From Bosea sp. F3-2 (GTDB taxonomy: Bacteria > Pseudomonadota > Alphaproteobacteria > Rhizobiales > Beijerinckiaceae): a DNA stretch of 64,000 nt. The translations under genes and the position numbers were made by a program. This document shows, in pieces, positions 43,774 through 53,066 of this stretch; the stretch's first letter is position 1; each line of letters begins with the position of its first letter. The notes under the pieces are model-generated. The model saw only the letters and a list, made by a program, of their open reading frames with translations, did not search any database and was not told the DNA's origin. The stretch covers positions 3,100,001 through 3,164,000 of the forward strand of contig NZ_CP042331.1 of the NCBI RefSeq assembly GCF_008253865.1, written 5' to 3'.

Positions 43774-44784
43774 ATGCTGCGCTTCATCTTCACCCGGCTG
43801 AGCCTGGTCATCCCGACCTTCATCGGCATCACGCTGCTGGCCTTCTTCCTGGTGCGGCTCGTGCCGGGCGACCCGATCGAGACCATGGCCGGCGAGCGCG
43901 GCATCGACGCGGCCCGCCATGCCCAGCTCCTCACGGAATACGGCCTCGACCGGCCGCTGCTCGTCCAATACGGCAAATATATCGAGCGTGTCGTGCAGGG
44001 CGATCTCGGCAAGTCGATCGTGACGCGCGAGAACGTACTGACCGAATTCAGCCAGCTCTTCCCGGCCACCATCGAGCTCGCGCTCTGCGCCATCCTGATC
44101 GCGCTCATCATCGGTCTGCCGGCCGGCATCATCGCGGCGGTGAAGCGGAATTCGATCTTCGACCATGGCGTGATGGGCATCTCGCTGACCGGCTATTCCA
44201 TGCCGATCTTCTGGTGGGGCCTGCTGCTGATCCTGCTGTTCTCGGTGCAGCTTGGCATCACCCCGGTCTCGGGCCGCATCGCGGTGCAGTACTTCATCGA
44301 GCCGGTCACCGGCTTCCTCACCATCGACAGCCTGCTTGCCGGCGACATCGACGCCTTTTGGTCGGCGCTCTCCCACCTCATCCTGCCGGCGATCGTGCTC
44401 GGCACCGTGCCGCTCGCGGTCATCGCCCGCATGACGCGTTCGGCGATGCTCGAGGTGCTCGGCGAGGACTATATCCGCACGGCGCGGGCCAAGGGCATGG
44501 CGCCGATCCGCGTCGTCGCGCTGCATGCGCTGCGCAATGCGCTGATCCCGGTCGTCACCGTCATCGGCCTGCAGGTCGGCACGCTCTTCACCGGCGCGAT
44601 CCTGACCGAGACGATCTTCTCCTGGCCCGGCGTCGGCAAATGGCTGATCGAGGCGATCAGCCGGCGCGACTACCCGGTCCTGCAAGGCGGAACCCTGCTG
44701 CTGGGAATGGTCGTGATGAGCGTCAACCTCTTCGTCGACCTGCTCTACGGCCTGATCAACCCGCGCATCAGGCATGCCAAATGA
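43774..44784 (+). CDS. dppB: Peptide ABC transporter permease DppB
   Basis: A 336-aa inner-membrane permease of the BPD_transp_1 family. It opens with FIFTRLSLVIPTFIGITLLAFFLVRLVPGDP in the usual manner, has six predicted helices, and carries the EAA loop (EVLGEDYIRTARAKG) that contacts the ATPases. Together with DppC it forms the channel for di/oligopeptides. It is the first gene of the tight dppBCDF group. Confidence 0.92.
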   Translation: MLRFIFTRLSLVIPTFIGITLLAFFLVRLVPGDPIETMAGERGIDAARHAQLLTEYGLDRPLLVQYGKYIERVVQGDLGKSIVTRENVLTEFSQLFPATIELALCAILIALIIGLPAGIIAAVKRNSIFDHGVMGISLTGYSMPIFWWGLLLILLFSVQLGITPVSGRIAVQYFIEPVTGFLTIDSLLAGDIDAFWSALSHLILPAIVLGTVPLAVIARMTRSAMLEVLGEDYIRTARAKGMAPIRVVALHALRNALIPVVTVIGLQVGTLFTGAILTETIFSWPGVGKWLIEAISRRDYPVLQGGTLLLGMVVMSVNLFVDLLYGLINPRIRHAK

Positions 44785-44824
44785 TCCGTCCTTCACATTC
44801 CAGCTCCCATCGGAGCCCTCGTCC

Positions 44825-45736
44825 ATGAGCGCAGAAACCCTCGAAGCCCCAGCAGTCGCCGCGCCGAGTGGCACGCCGCCCCATCCGGCGCGCGAGTTCT
44901 GGACCTATTTCAGCGCCAATCGCGGCGCCGTTGCGGGCCTGGTCGTCATCGTGCTGGTGCTGCTCTGCGCACTCTTCGCGCCGCTGATCGCACCGCATGA
45001 GCCGAACCTGACCAACAACGCGGTCTTCCTGAAGCCGCCGTTCTGGCAGGAGGGCGGCTCGCTCTCCTACCCGCTGGGCACCGATGCCATCGGCCGCGAC
45101 ATCCTCTCGCGCCTGCTCTACGGCGCGCGGCTCTCCCTGGTGATCGGCATCGCGGTCGTGGCGCTCGCCATCGTCGTCGGCATCGTGCTCGGGCTGATCG
45201 CCGGCTACTTCAAGGGCATCGCCGATATCGCGATCATGCGGCTGATGGACATCCTGATGACGATGCCGAGCCTGCTGCTCGCCATCGTCATCGTCGCCAT
45301 CCTCGGCCCCGGCCTGATGAACGCCATGCTCGCCGTCGCCATCGTCGTGCTGCCGCATTATGTCCGCATCACGCGCGCCGCCGTCATCACCGAGGCCAGC
45401 AAGGACTATGTCATCGCCGCAAAGGTCAGCGGCGCGCAGACGGTCCGGCTGCTGTTCTCCGAGATCCTGCCGAACTGCGCCGCCCCGCTCATCGTCCAGG
45501 CGACGCTCGGTGTCTCGACCGCGATCCTCGACGCCGCCGCGCTCGGCTTCCTCGGCCTCGGCGCCCAGCCACCGACGCCCGAATGGGGCACGATGCTCGC
45601 CGACGCCCGCGAATTCGTGCTGCGCGCCTGGTGGGTCGTCACCTTCCCGGGCCTCGCCATCCTCATCACCGTCCTCGCCTTCAACCTTCTCGGTGACGGT
45701 CTGCGCGATGCGCTCGACCCCAAACTGAAGCGCTGA
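44825..45736 (+). CDS. dppC: Peptide ABC transporter permease DppC
   Basis: A 303-aa permease. An N-terminal cytoplasmic segment leads to TM1 (AVAGLVVIVLVLLCALFAPLIA), then GTDAIGRDILSRLLYGARLSL, about five more helices and an EAA loop (SKDYVIAAKVSGAQ). ATG 44825 (GGAG about 9 nt before) gives the family length; the in-frame ATG 44774 overlaps dppB by 11 nt and lacks a ribosome site. It is 4 nt from dppD. Confidence 0.92.
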   Translation: MSAETLEAPAVAAPSGTPPHPAREFWTYFSANRGAVAGLVVIVLVLLCALFAPLIAPHEPNLTNNAVFLKPPFWQEGGSLSYPLGTDAIGRDILSRLLYGARLSLVIGIAVVALAIVVGIVLGLIAGYFKGIADIAIMRLMDILMTMPSLLLAIVIVAILGPGLMNAMLAVAIVVLPHYVRITRAAVITEASKDYVIAAKVSGAQTVRLLFSEILPNCAAPLIVQATLGVSTAILDAAALGFLGLGAQPPTPEWGTMLADAREFVLRAWWVVTFPGLAILITVLAFNLLGDGLRDALDPKLKR

Positions 45737-45740
45737 TCCC

Positions 45741-46763
45741 ATGCCCCTGCTCGAGATCGAAAACCTCAGCGTCGAGTTCCCCACCTCGCAGGGAACTCTG
45801 CGCGCCGTCGACCGCATCGACCTTACCCTCGACGAGGGCGAGGTGCTCGGCGTGGTCGGCGAATCCGGCTCCGGCAAGAGCGTCACCATGCTCGCGCTGA
45901 TGGGCCTCGTCGGCTATCCCGGCCGCGTCCGCGCCGACAGGCTGCGCTTCGACGGCCGCGACCTCCTCACCATGTCCGCCCGCGAGCGCCGCCAGCTCAC
46001 CGGCAAGGACGTGGCGATGATCTTCCAGGAGCCGAGCACCAGCCTCAATCCCTGCTTCACCATCGGCTTCCAGCTCGCCGAGACGCTGCGCAAGCACGAG
46101 CGGATGGACGGCAAGGCCGCCAAGCGCCGGGCGATCGAGCTGCTGGAGCAGGTCGGCATCCCCGCACCGGAAAGCCGCCTCAAGGCCTTTCCGCACCAGC
46201 TCTCGGGCGGCATGAACCAGCGCGTGATGATCGCGATGGCGATCGCCTGCAATCCGCGCCTGCTGATCGCCGACGAGCCGACGACGGCGCTCGACGTCAC
46301 CATCCAGGCGCAGATCCTCGAATTGCTGATGACGCTGCAGCGCGAGCGCGGCATGGCACTCGTCCTGATCACTCACAATATGGGCGTCGTCGCCGAGACG
46401 GCGCAGCGCATCATGGTGATGTATGCCGGGCAGATCATGGAGGAGCGCAAGGTCGACGCGCTCTTCGCCGATCCGCAGCATCCCTATTCCGCCGCACTGC
46501 TCGCCGCCCTGCCGGAGCGCAGCGAGCATGCAAGCCGTCTCGCCACCATCCCCGGCATGGTGCCGGGTCTGAACGACCGGCCGAAGGGCTGCCTGTTCAG
46601 CCCACGTTGCGCCTATGCGACGGAGCACTCCCGCAACGTCCAGCCGGAGCTGCGGCCTTGGGCCGACGGGCGCGTGCGTTGCCATTATCCGCTCGGTGAT
46701 CCGCAGCGCGACGCCGAACGGGCTCGCGATGAGAGCCGCCTGACGACGGAGGTGACACGATGA
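45741..46763 (+). CDS. dppD: Peptide ABC transporter ATPase DppD
   Basis: A 340-aa ABC ATPase. Walker A is GESGSGKSVTM, the Q-loop is in MIFQEPSTSLNPCF, the signature is LSGGMNQR, and Walker B is LLIADEPTTALD. The C-terminal oligopeptide-transporter extension has the clustered cysteines (CLFSPRCAYA, RCHYPLG) that bind an iron-sulfur cluster in DppD/OppD proteins. It pairs with DppF; its stop overlaps the dppF ATG (ATGA). Confidence 0.93.
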   Translation: MPLLEIENLSVEFPTSQGTLRAVDRIDLTLDEGEVLGVVGESGSGKSVTMLALMGLVGYPGRVRADRLRFDGRDLLTMSARERRQLTGKDVAMIFQEPSTSLNPCFTIGFQLAETLRKHERMDGKAAKRRAIELLEQVGIPAPESRLKAFPHQLSGGMNQRVMIAMAIACNPRLLIADEPTTALDVTIQAQILELLMTLQRERGMALVLITHNMGVVAETAQRIMVMYAGQIMEERKVDALFADPQHPYSAALLAALPERSEHASRLATIPGMVPGLNDRPKGCLFSPRCAYATEHSRNVQPELRPWADGRVRCHYPLGDPQRDAERARDESRLTTEVTR

Positions 46764-47740
46764 GCAACCTTGTCATCGAAGCCCGCGAGCTGACGCAGAC
46801 CTACCCGGTCAAGCAGGGCTTTTTCCGCCCGCCGGCACAACTGCAGGCGGTGAACAAAGTGTCCTTCTCCGTCGAGGCCGGCCGCACCCTCGCTGTGGTC
46901 GGCGAATCCGGTTGCGGAAAGTCGACGCTGGCGCGCATGGCGACGCTGATCGAGACGCCGACCTCGGGCAATCTGACCCTCGACGGGCTCGACGCCGTCA
47001 ACCCGCCAGCCAGCGAACGCAAGCGCCTGCGCCGCACGGTGCAGCTCGTGTTCCAGAACCCCTATGGCTCGCTCAACCCGCGCAAGAAGGTCGGCACGAT
47101 CCTCGAGGAGCCGCTGCTGATCAACACCGACCTCTCCAAGGCCGAGCGCACCGAGAAGGCGCGCGCGATGATGGCCAAGGTCGGCCTGCGCCCCGAGCAC
47201 TACAACCGCTATCCGCACATGTTCTCGGGCGGCCAGCGCCAGCGCATCGCGATCGCCCGCGCGCTGATCCTCTCGCCCAAGCTGCTGGTGGCGGACGAGC
47301 CGGTCTCGGCGCTCGACATCTCGATCCAGGCACAGGTGCTGAACCTGCTGGCCGATCTGCAGGAAGAGCTGAAGCTCGCCTATCTCTTCATCTCGCACGA
47401 CCTCAGCGTCGTCCGGCACATCGCCCATGACGTGATGGTGATGTATCTCGGCAATGCCATCGAGCACGGCCCGAAGGAGCGCATCTACGCCCGCCCGCTG
47501 CATCCCTATACCCAGGCGCTGCTCGCCTCGACGCCGCGCGTCGGCGGCGGCAAGCGCGATCGCATCGTGCTGCGCGGCGAATTGCCCTCGCCGCTCAACC
47601 CGCCGAAAGGCTGCGTCTTCTCGACACGCTGCCCCTATGTCACCGACCGCTGCCGGACGGAGCGCCCGGAGAAGCGCGAGGTCGACGGCCGGCAGGTCGC
47701 TTGCCACTACGCCGAGGACTTCCTCGCCAAGGCGGCGTGA
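46760..47740 (+). CDS. dppF: Peptide ABC transporter ATPase DppF
   Basis: A 326-aa ABC ATPase. Walker A is GESGCGKSTLA, the Q-loop is in LVFQNPYGSLNPRKKVG, the signature is FSGGQRQR, and Walker B is LLVADEPVSALD. The C-terminal extension includes CVFSTRCPYVTDRC. It is the second ATPase of the dipeptide importer. A perfect hairpin follows 6 nt after its stop. Confidence 0.93.
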   Translation: MSNLVIEARELTQTYPVKQGFFRPPAQLQAVNKVSFSVEAGRTLAVVGESGCGKSTLARMATLIETPTSGNLTLDGLDAVNPPASERKRLRRTVQLVFQNPYGSLNPRKKVGTILEEPLLINTDLSKAERTEKARAMMAKVGLRPEHYNRYPHMFSGGQRQRIAIARALILSPKLLVADEPVSALDISIQAQVLNLLADLQEELKLAYLFISHDLSVVRHIAHDVMVMYLGNAIEHGPKERIYARPLHPYTQALLASTPRVGGGKRDRIVLRGELPSPLNPPKGCVFSTRCPYVTDRCRTERPEKREVDGRQVACHYAEDFLAKAA

Positions 47741-47746
47741 TCGCCC

Positions 47747-47771
47747 CGCTTCGGCAGGCCTTGCCGAAGCG
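47747..47771 (+). terminator. Perfect hairpin after dppF
   Basis: A 10-bp stem CGCTTCGGCA / TGCCGAAGCG with loop GGCCT, 6 nt after the dppF stop and before pepT. No T-run. It may stabilise the dpp message or reduce read-through to pepT. Confidence 0.5.
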
Positions 47772-47839
47772 CTCGCCGGCGCGATAGCTCTCGCTGCGCC
47801 CGCCATCTCGCGCGGCGCAGCCTGACGAGCGAGGTCGAG

Positions 47840-49069
47840 ATGTCCCTAGCAGCGAAACTGACGGAGCGCTTCCTGCGCTACGTCGCGATCGAGAGCCAAA
47901 GCGATGCGCAGGCCACGAGCCTGCCCACAACGCCCGGACAGCAGCGCCTCGCCGCTCTCCTCGCTGAGGAACTCCGCACCCTCGGCCTCGCCGACATCGT
48001 CATCGACGACCACGCCACCGTCACCGCGCGCAAGCCCGGCACACGGCCGGGCGCGCCGCGCATCGGCTTCATCGCCCATCTCGACACGGTCGATGTCGGG
48101 CTCTCGCCGGTGATCCGCCCGCAGATCCTGCGCTTCGAGGGGCAGGATCTCTGCCTCAATCGCGAGCAGGACATCTGGCTGCGCGTCGCGGAAAACCCGC
48201 AGATCAAGCCCTGGGTCGGCGCAGACGTCATCGTTGGAGACGGCACCAGCGTGCTCGGCGCCGACAACAAGGCCGCCATCGCCGCCATCGTGACGCTTCT
48301 GGCAGAACTCAGTCCCCAAGACGTCCATGGCGACATCCTCGTCGCCTTCGTCCCCGACGAAGAGATCGGCCTGCGCGGCGCCAAAGCGCTCGACCTCTCC
48401 CGCTTCGCTTGCGACTTCGCCTACACGATCGACGCCTGCGAGCTGGGTGAAGTCGTCATCGAGAACTTCAATGCCGCCCAGGGCGAGATCAGCTTCACCG
48501 GCGTCAGCGCCCATCCGATGTCGGCCAAGGGCGTGCTGGTCAATCCGCTGCTGATGGCGATGGATTTCATCGCCGCGTTCGACCGTGCCGAGACGCCGGA
48601 GAACACCGAAGGGCGCGAGGGCTATTTCTGGTTCAGCGACATCGCCGCGGGCCAGAGCGAGGCCAGGCTGAAAGTGATGATCCGTGAGTTCGACAAGGCC
48701 CGGTTCGAACAGCGCAAGCGTCGCATCGGCGAGGTCGCGGAGCTGATCGCGCAGCGCTACCCGAGGGGGCGGGTCTCGTCGCTGGTCACCGATACCTACG
48801 GCAACATCCACGACAGCCTGGGCGATGATCGCCGCTCCGTCGATCTGCTTTTCGCGGCGCTCGACGCGCTGAAGATCGAACCGAAGCTGATTCCGATGCG
48901 CGGCGGCACGGATGGCGCGGCGCTCTCCGCGCGCGGGCTGCCGACGCCGAACTTCTTCACCGGCGGCTGCAATTTTCATTCGCGCTTCGAATTTCTGCCC
49001 GTGCCGGCCTTCGTGAAATCCTACGAAACCGCTCGCATGATCTGCCGGCTCGCGGCGGAGCGTGACTGA
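47840..49069 (+). CDS. pepT: Peptidase T (tripeptide aminopeptidase)
   Basis: A 409-aa M20B peptidase. Metal-binding and catalytic regions are GFIAHLDTVDV, GDGTSVLGADNKAAIAAI, FVPDEEIGLRGA, DACELGEVVIENFNAAQ and GGTDGAALSARGLPTPNFFTGG with a final HSRFEF. Family members trim N-terminal residues from tripeptides in the cytosol. It stands 99 nt after dppF, so imported peptides would be hydrolysed by its product (inference from context). Length is normal for PepT. Confidence 0.93.
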   Translation: MSLAAKLTERFLRYVAIESQSDAQATSLPTTPGQQRLAALLAEELRTLGLADIVIDDHATVTARKPGTRPGAPRIGFIAHLDTVDVGLSPVIRPQILRFEGQDLCLNREQDIWLRVAENPQIKPWVGADVIVGDGTSVLGADNKAAIAAIVTLLAELSPQDVHGDILVAFVPDEEIGLRGAKALDLSRFACDFAYTIDACELGEVVIENFNAAQGEISFTGVSAHPMSAKGVLVNPLLMAMDFIAAFDRAETPENTEGREGYFWFSDIAAGQSEARLKVMIREFDKARFEQRKRRIGEVAELIAQRYPRGRVSSLVTDTYGNIHDSLGDDRRSVDLLFAALDALKIEPKLIPMRGGTDGAALSARGLPTPNFFTGGCNFHSRFEFLPVPAFVKSYETARMICRLAAERD

Positions 49070-49205
49070 AGACAGCGCCTCGCTTCGGAATCTGGCCGCC
49101 TGAAGCCGCGTTTAACCATAAGGCGCGAGGTTTCCTGCGATGTCTCGAATATTTAATAGCCTTGTGGCCTAAGGGTACCGTTTCACGCCGCAGGTGCTAG
49201 ACGGA

Positions 49206-50201
49206 ATGACCGATTTTATTAGCAAGATCCTCGACAAGATTTCGGCGACAAGCCTCTTGACGACGGGGTTGCTGCTGCTGACGGCGCTGGTCAGCGCGCT
49301 GGTCGCCTATTGGCGGACGGCCGAGCAGAAGAGCTTCCGGGAGTTCTTCGATTTCATCTTCCCCAATGAGATCATCACCCACCCCTCGGCGAAGGCCGAT
49401 CTGCTCTTCTGGGTGACGCGCAAGGCGATCATGCCGTTCCTGATGCTGCCGGCGGGCGTCACCTTCATCGTCGCCGTCGGCTATGCGACCAACAAGGTTC
49501 TCGCGACGATCTTCCAGATCGACCCGCCACTCATTCCGGGGCCGGCCGGGCCGATGACCACCGTGATCTTCACGATCACGATGCTGCTGGCCTATGACAT
49601 TTCCTATTACTTCTATCACGTCGCGCAGCACCGCTTTCCCATCCTCTGGGAGCTGCACAAGGTCCATCATTCGGCGGAGGTGATGGTGGGCATCACCAAG
49701 GACCGCGTCCACCCGCTCGACGAATTGATGAACCGGGCCTGGGACGGCGTGATCCCGGGGATCTGCTTCGGGATCTGGTCGCTGGTCTCGCTCAACCTCG
49801 TCGAACTCACCGTCTTCGGCGTGAACGTCTATGTCATGCGCAACATCCTGATGATGGACTTCGTCAGGCACACGCATTTCAAGATCTCGTTCGGCCCGCT
49901 CAACAACCTCATCCTGTGCCCGCACTGGCATCAGCTGCATCACAGCGTCGATCCGCGCCATTACGACAAGAACTTCGGCCTGCTGTTCTCGTTCTGGGAT
50001 CGGCTGTTCGGGACGCTGTGCGTGCCCAAGCCCGACGAGGATTTCAAGTTCGGGCTGATGGAACGCGGCGTCCGCGACTACCAGTCGCTTTCGGGGCTCT
50101 ATCTGCTGCCATTGAAGAGGATGTGGCAGCAGATCCGGCGCCGCCTCGGCTTGCGCTCCGCTGGCCGCACCGAAGCCGAGATCGAGGGAGCGCAGCAGTG
50201 A
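49206..50201 (+). CDS. Fatty acid hydroxylase/sterol desaturase superfamily membrane protein
   Basis: A 331-aa integral membrane di-iron enzyme with about four or five helices. The histidine clusters of the superfamily are present: FYHVAQHRFPILWELHKVHHSAE, and HTHFK with HWHQLHHSVDPRHYDKNFG. Such enzymes hydroxylate or desaturate lipids. Members also occur in polysaccharide loci, where their substrate is unknown. ATG 49206 is preferred to GTG 49194. The next gene, a CelD-like acyltransferase, begins inside its stop codon (GTGA), so the two are co-expressed. The AT-rich stretch near 49150 is a possible promoter. Confidence 0.85.
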   Translation: MTDFISKILDKISATSLLTTGLLLLTALVSALVAYWRTAEQKSFREFFDFIFPNEIITHPSAKADLLFWVTRKAIMPFLMLPAGVTFIVAVGYATNKVLATIFQIDPPLIPGPAGPMTTVIFTITMLLAYDISYYFYHVAQHRFPILWELHKVHHSAEVMVGITKDRVHPLDELMNRAWDGVIPGICFGIWSLVSLNLVELTVFGVNVYVMRNILMMDFVRHTHFKISFGPLNNLILCPHWHQLHHSVDPRHYDKNFGLLFSFWDRLFGTLCVPKPDEDFKFGLMERGVRDYQSLSGLYLLPLKRMWQQIRRRLGLRSAGRTEAEIEGAQQ

Positions 50202-51361
50202 GCGCATCTGCCGAGTTCACCGCCGTCGATGGCCGAAAGCTGGAGATCGTGACCTCGGAAGCGCGGCTCACGGCGCTGGCTCCAGCCTGGGATACGCTGT
50301 GGCGGCAGGCCGACGGCCTCGTCTTCCAGAGCCATGGCTGGATCAACGCCTGGTGGCGGACCACACCGGGCCGCGACCAACGTGGGCTGCTGATCGGCCT
50401 GGTCTGGAATGGCGAGAACCTTGAAGCCGTGCTGCCTTTCGCCACGATCAAGCGTCGCGGCATCCGCATCCTCGAATGGGCGGCCAAGGAACACAGCGAC
50501 TATGGCGACATCCTCGTGGCTCCCGGCTGGAGTCGCGAGGCCGCAGCCGCCTTGTGGCGGGCGATCGCCGCAGCCGGCCGTTTCGACATGGCCTATCTCA
50601 ACCGGCTCGTGCCCGAGGCGGTGGCCCGCCAGATCCTGACGGGCGACAACGCAGCCCTCCGTCTGCGCCCGAACCATCGTAGCGAGATCAACTATCGTGT
50701 GAGCGGCTCCTGGAACCGCGGCGCGCTCTGGTTCGAACAGCAGTCGAAGAAGACGCGGCAGAACTACCGGCGCGGGCGCAAGTTCATGGAGGAATCCGGG
50801 GAAGTCCGCTTCCGGCTGATGTCTCCTGAGGAACCGCTAGAGCCCGTGCTGCTGCGCGTCGCTGCCCTCAAGCGCAAATGGCTCGAGCGCCACGGCCATG
50901 CGTCGGACCTGTTCGACGAAGGCTCACCGGCCCTCGCCGCGCTCGTCGGCGTGATGGCGAAGCTCGGCATCCTGCGGGTCTTCCTGCTCGAATGCGGCGA
51001 TAGCGTCGTCGCGGTCTCGATCAATCTGGTGCAGCGCGACAGGATGATGGCCTTCGTCACCACCTATGACCCGGACCATGAGCGTGCCTCGCCGGGCATG
51101 GTGCTGATGATGGACTACATCCAGTGGTCGATCGACCAGGGCCTGTCGATGGTCGATTTCCTCTGCGGCGGCGAGGATTTCAAGCGGCGCTTCGCCACCC
51201 AGGCGGTGACGCTAGACTCGGTTTCGGGGGCTCGCACGCTGCTCGGGCGGCTCGCCGTCCTGGCCGATGGCGCCCAGCACGCCATCAGGAGCCGGCGAGC
51301 GCCGGCACAGGCCGCAGACGAGCCAGAAGCGGCCGGCGAGCCATTGCCGAGCCGTCGATGA
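50198..51361 (+). CDS. CelD/BcsL-like GNAT acyltransferase
   Basis: A 387-aa protein of the FemAB/CelD type, two GNAT-like halves. Typical blocks are LAPAWDTLWRQADGLVFQSHGWINAWW at the start, KKTRQNYRRGRKFMEE in the middle and MVDFLCGGEDFKRRFAT near the end. These proteins acylate cell-surface polysaccharides or their precursors; CelD is linked to cellulose synthesis in Agrobacterium. It starts with GTG overlapping the preceding stop (GTGA). Its last 77 bp overlap the convergent GINT1-like gene. Confidence 0.85.
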   Translation: MSASAEFTAVDGRKLEIVTSEARLTALAPAWDTLWRQADGLVFQSHGWINAWWRTTPGRDQRGLLIGLVWNGENLEAVLPFATIKRRGIRILEWAAKEHSDYGDILVAPGWSREAAAALWRAIAAAGRFDMAYLNRLVPEAVARQILTGDNAALRLRPNHRSEINYRVSGSWNRGALWFEQQSKKTRQNYRRGRKFMEESGEVRFRLMSPEEPLEPVLLRVAALKRKWLERHGHASDLFDEGSPALAALVGVMAKLGILRVFLLECGDSVVAVSINLVQRDRMMAFVTTYDPDHERASPGMVLMMDYIQWSIDQGLSMVDFLCGGEDFKRRFATQAVTLDSVSGARTLLGRLAVLADGAQHAIRSRRAPAQAADEPEAAGEPLPSRR

Positions 51362-52817
51362 ATTCGTATCCGCCGGCCTGGTTGAGGCTATGGATGCGGC
51401 GGCCGGGCCAGAGGGCACCGGCCTGGATGATGGTCTCGATTTCCTGATCGAAACCCTCGGGGTCAAGCCGGGTGACGCGGGCAATGCCGAGCGCCTTGCC
51501 ATAGCCGAACCGGCAGTCCTGCACCGGACGCAGCAAAACGCCATCGCGGACGGTCATATGCCCCGCCGGCCGGGCCGAGGCGATATCGATCAGCACGGGG
51601 TTACGGGGATGCGGTTTCCAGGGGCCGCGGAAATCCGGCGCCGACCAGAGATGCAGCGCATCCGAATGGGAGCCGCCGCCATCACGCACCGTGGCAAACA
51701 GCCACCATAGACCACCGTGCTCGATCAGCGTTGCATCGCTGGCAACCACGCCGTCGATCAGCGTCGCCTCCCTGACCCAGCCGCCGGGGAATGCCGTCGC
51801 GCGAAACAGATCGACCCTGGCGGCGCCGGAGCTTTCCGGGATCATCCAGACCTCTCCGTCCCGTTCGAAGACGAAGGGATAGGATAGATGGCCGGGCTGC
51901 TCCAGCACCGGCTCGGGGCGGCCCGTCGGGCCGTCCGGCCCGAACTCCACCGCCGAAATGATGCCCTTGCCGGTAGCATGGGGGAAATCCTCGACGAAGA
52001 GCGTGAGGCGCCCCCCATGCAGGATCGGAAACGGATCGGCATAGAAGCGGGTGCCGTCATCGGGCAGGTGGCGCCAGCCCGTGCGGGGATGGCGCCTCAG
52101 ATCGAACAGATCCGGGCCGTCGAGCTTGCGCCAGCCCACCCGCCAGTGCGGGGCGTGGAAGCAGCGGCGATAGATGCGATCGACCGCATTCGATGTCACC
52201 GCCCGGACCATGGTCCGCGTGAGGCCGGTCCGGGGCGCAGGCGAGGGCTCGGCTTCGGCAGGCAATTGCGGCACACGCATGCGGCTGCCCGCGACCGCTG
52301 CCACGATGAATGTGATCACGCGGCTGAGGATATCGTCGAGCTTCGCGAGCAGAACGCGGCCATGCTCGCTGCCCGGTCGCCCTGCGGCGATGAGCGCGCC
52401 GTTCTCCGTCAGCTCGACCAAGGGAACGCCACCGGCGAGAAGACCGGAGACGAGCGCCGCTTCTCCCGCCTCCCCGTCGAAGCGGAGGACCCAGCGACGC
52501 GCTGGTCCAGACGGTTCGTCGCTGCCCAGATCGAGAAGCAAGTCGACTTCGTCCTGCCCCGCCACGGCCGCCACAGTAGCTGCCTCTGCCGCGGTAACCA
52601 CAGTGAAGAGGCCGTCGGGCTGAAGGCCGTGCAGATAGCCTTCCACGCGGAAGAGGCCGTCGAGTCGATGTGGGTCGGCTGCCTTCGCGGCCGACGGAAC
52701 GACCGAAAGCGTCAAGCCGGGAATGGCCCGGAGCCGCTCGATCAGGACCAGATGCCAGCGCCGCAGAGGCGAAGCACCCATGTTCAGTCTCAATCTCATA
52801 TCCAAGCCCAGCCGCAT
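51285..52817 (-). CDS. GINT1-like transferase-domain protein (glucosamine inositolphosphorylceramide transferase family-like)
   Basis: A 510-aa protein. The N-terminal 170 residues resemble a formyltransferase-type Rossmann fold (RRWHLVLIERLRAIPGL, then WVLRFDGEAGEAALVSGLLAG). The C-terminal 300 residues form five-bladed-propeller-like repeats (TRFYADPFPILHGGRLTLFVEDF, GHLSYPFVFERDGEVWMIPESSG, DATLIEHGGLWWLFATVRDG) shared with GINT1-type glycosyl-transfer proteins and GH43-like folds. Three in-frame ATGs (52817, 52799, 52781) compete; none has a clear ribosome site. It is divergent from the GumC-like gene and lies in the exopolysaccharide cluster, so a sugar-modifying role is inferred. Confidence 0.72.
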   Translation of the reverse strand: MRLGLDMRLRLNMGASPLRRWHLVLIERLRAIPGLTLSVVPSAAKAADPHRLDGLFRVEGYLHGLQPDGLFTVVTAAEAATVAAVAGQDEVDLLLDLGSDEPSGPARRWVLRFDGEAGEAALVSGLLAGGVPLVELTENGALIAAGRPGSEHGRVLLAKLDDILSRVITFIVAAVAGSRMRVPQLPAEAEPSPAPRTGLTRTMVRAVTSNAVDRIYRRCFHAPHWRVGWRKLDGPDLFDLRRHPRTGWRHLPDDGTRFYADPFPILHGGRLTLFVEDFPHATGKGIISAVEFGPDGPTGRPEPVLEQPGHLSYPFVFERDGEVWMIPESSGAARVDLFRATAFPGGWVREATLIDGVVASDATLIEHGGLWWLFATVRDGGGSHSDALHLWSAPDFRGPWKPHPRNPVLIDIASARPAGHMTVRDGVLLRPVQDCRFGYGKALGIARVTRLDPEGFDQEIETIIQAGALWPGRRIHSLNQAGGYEFIDGSAMARRPLLARLRPVPALAGS

Positions 52818-53055
52818 TTCTTGCGGCAACTGCACCAAAGCAGCCGGCATTCTCCCATCTCCGCATTTCGATTTGGTTAGCCCTGCCTGATCCGCGTGCA
52901 AATCCGCGCATGCGAGCGGCTTCGACCGATCGGAGCACTTGTTAAGGAGTTCGTGGCAGTGTCGCGCCTGGAAGCTGCGGTTGGAAGATGCCGCGGCATC
53001 GCGTTGCGTTGTCCGAGTAGAGGAATGGCAAGTCTGGCTGCGACCGCTCATCGGC

Positions 53056-53061
53056 AGGAGG
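53056..53061 (+). promoter_or_regulatory. Shine-Dalgarno site that decides a GTG start
   Basis: AGGAGG stands 5 nt before GTG 53067. Upstream in-frame ATGs at 53025 and 52896 have no comparable site, so the chain-length protein most likely starts at GTG 53067. Confidence 0.65.
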
Positions 53062-53066
53062 AAACG

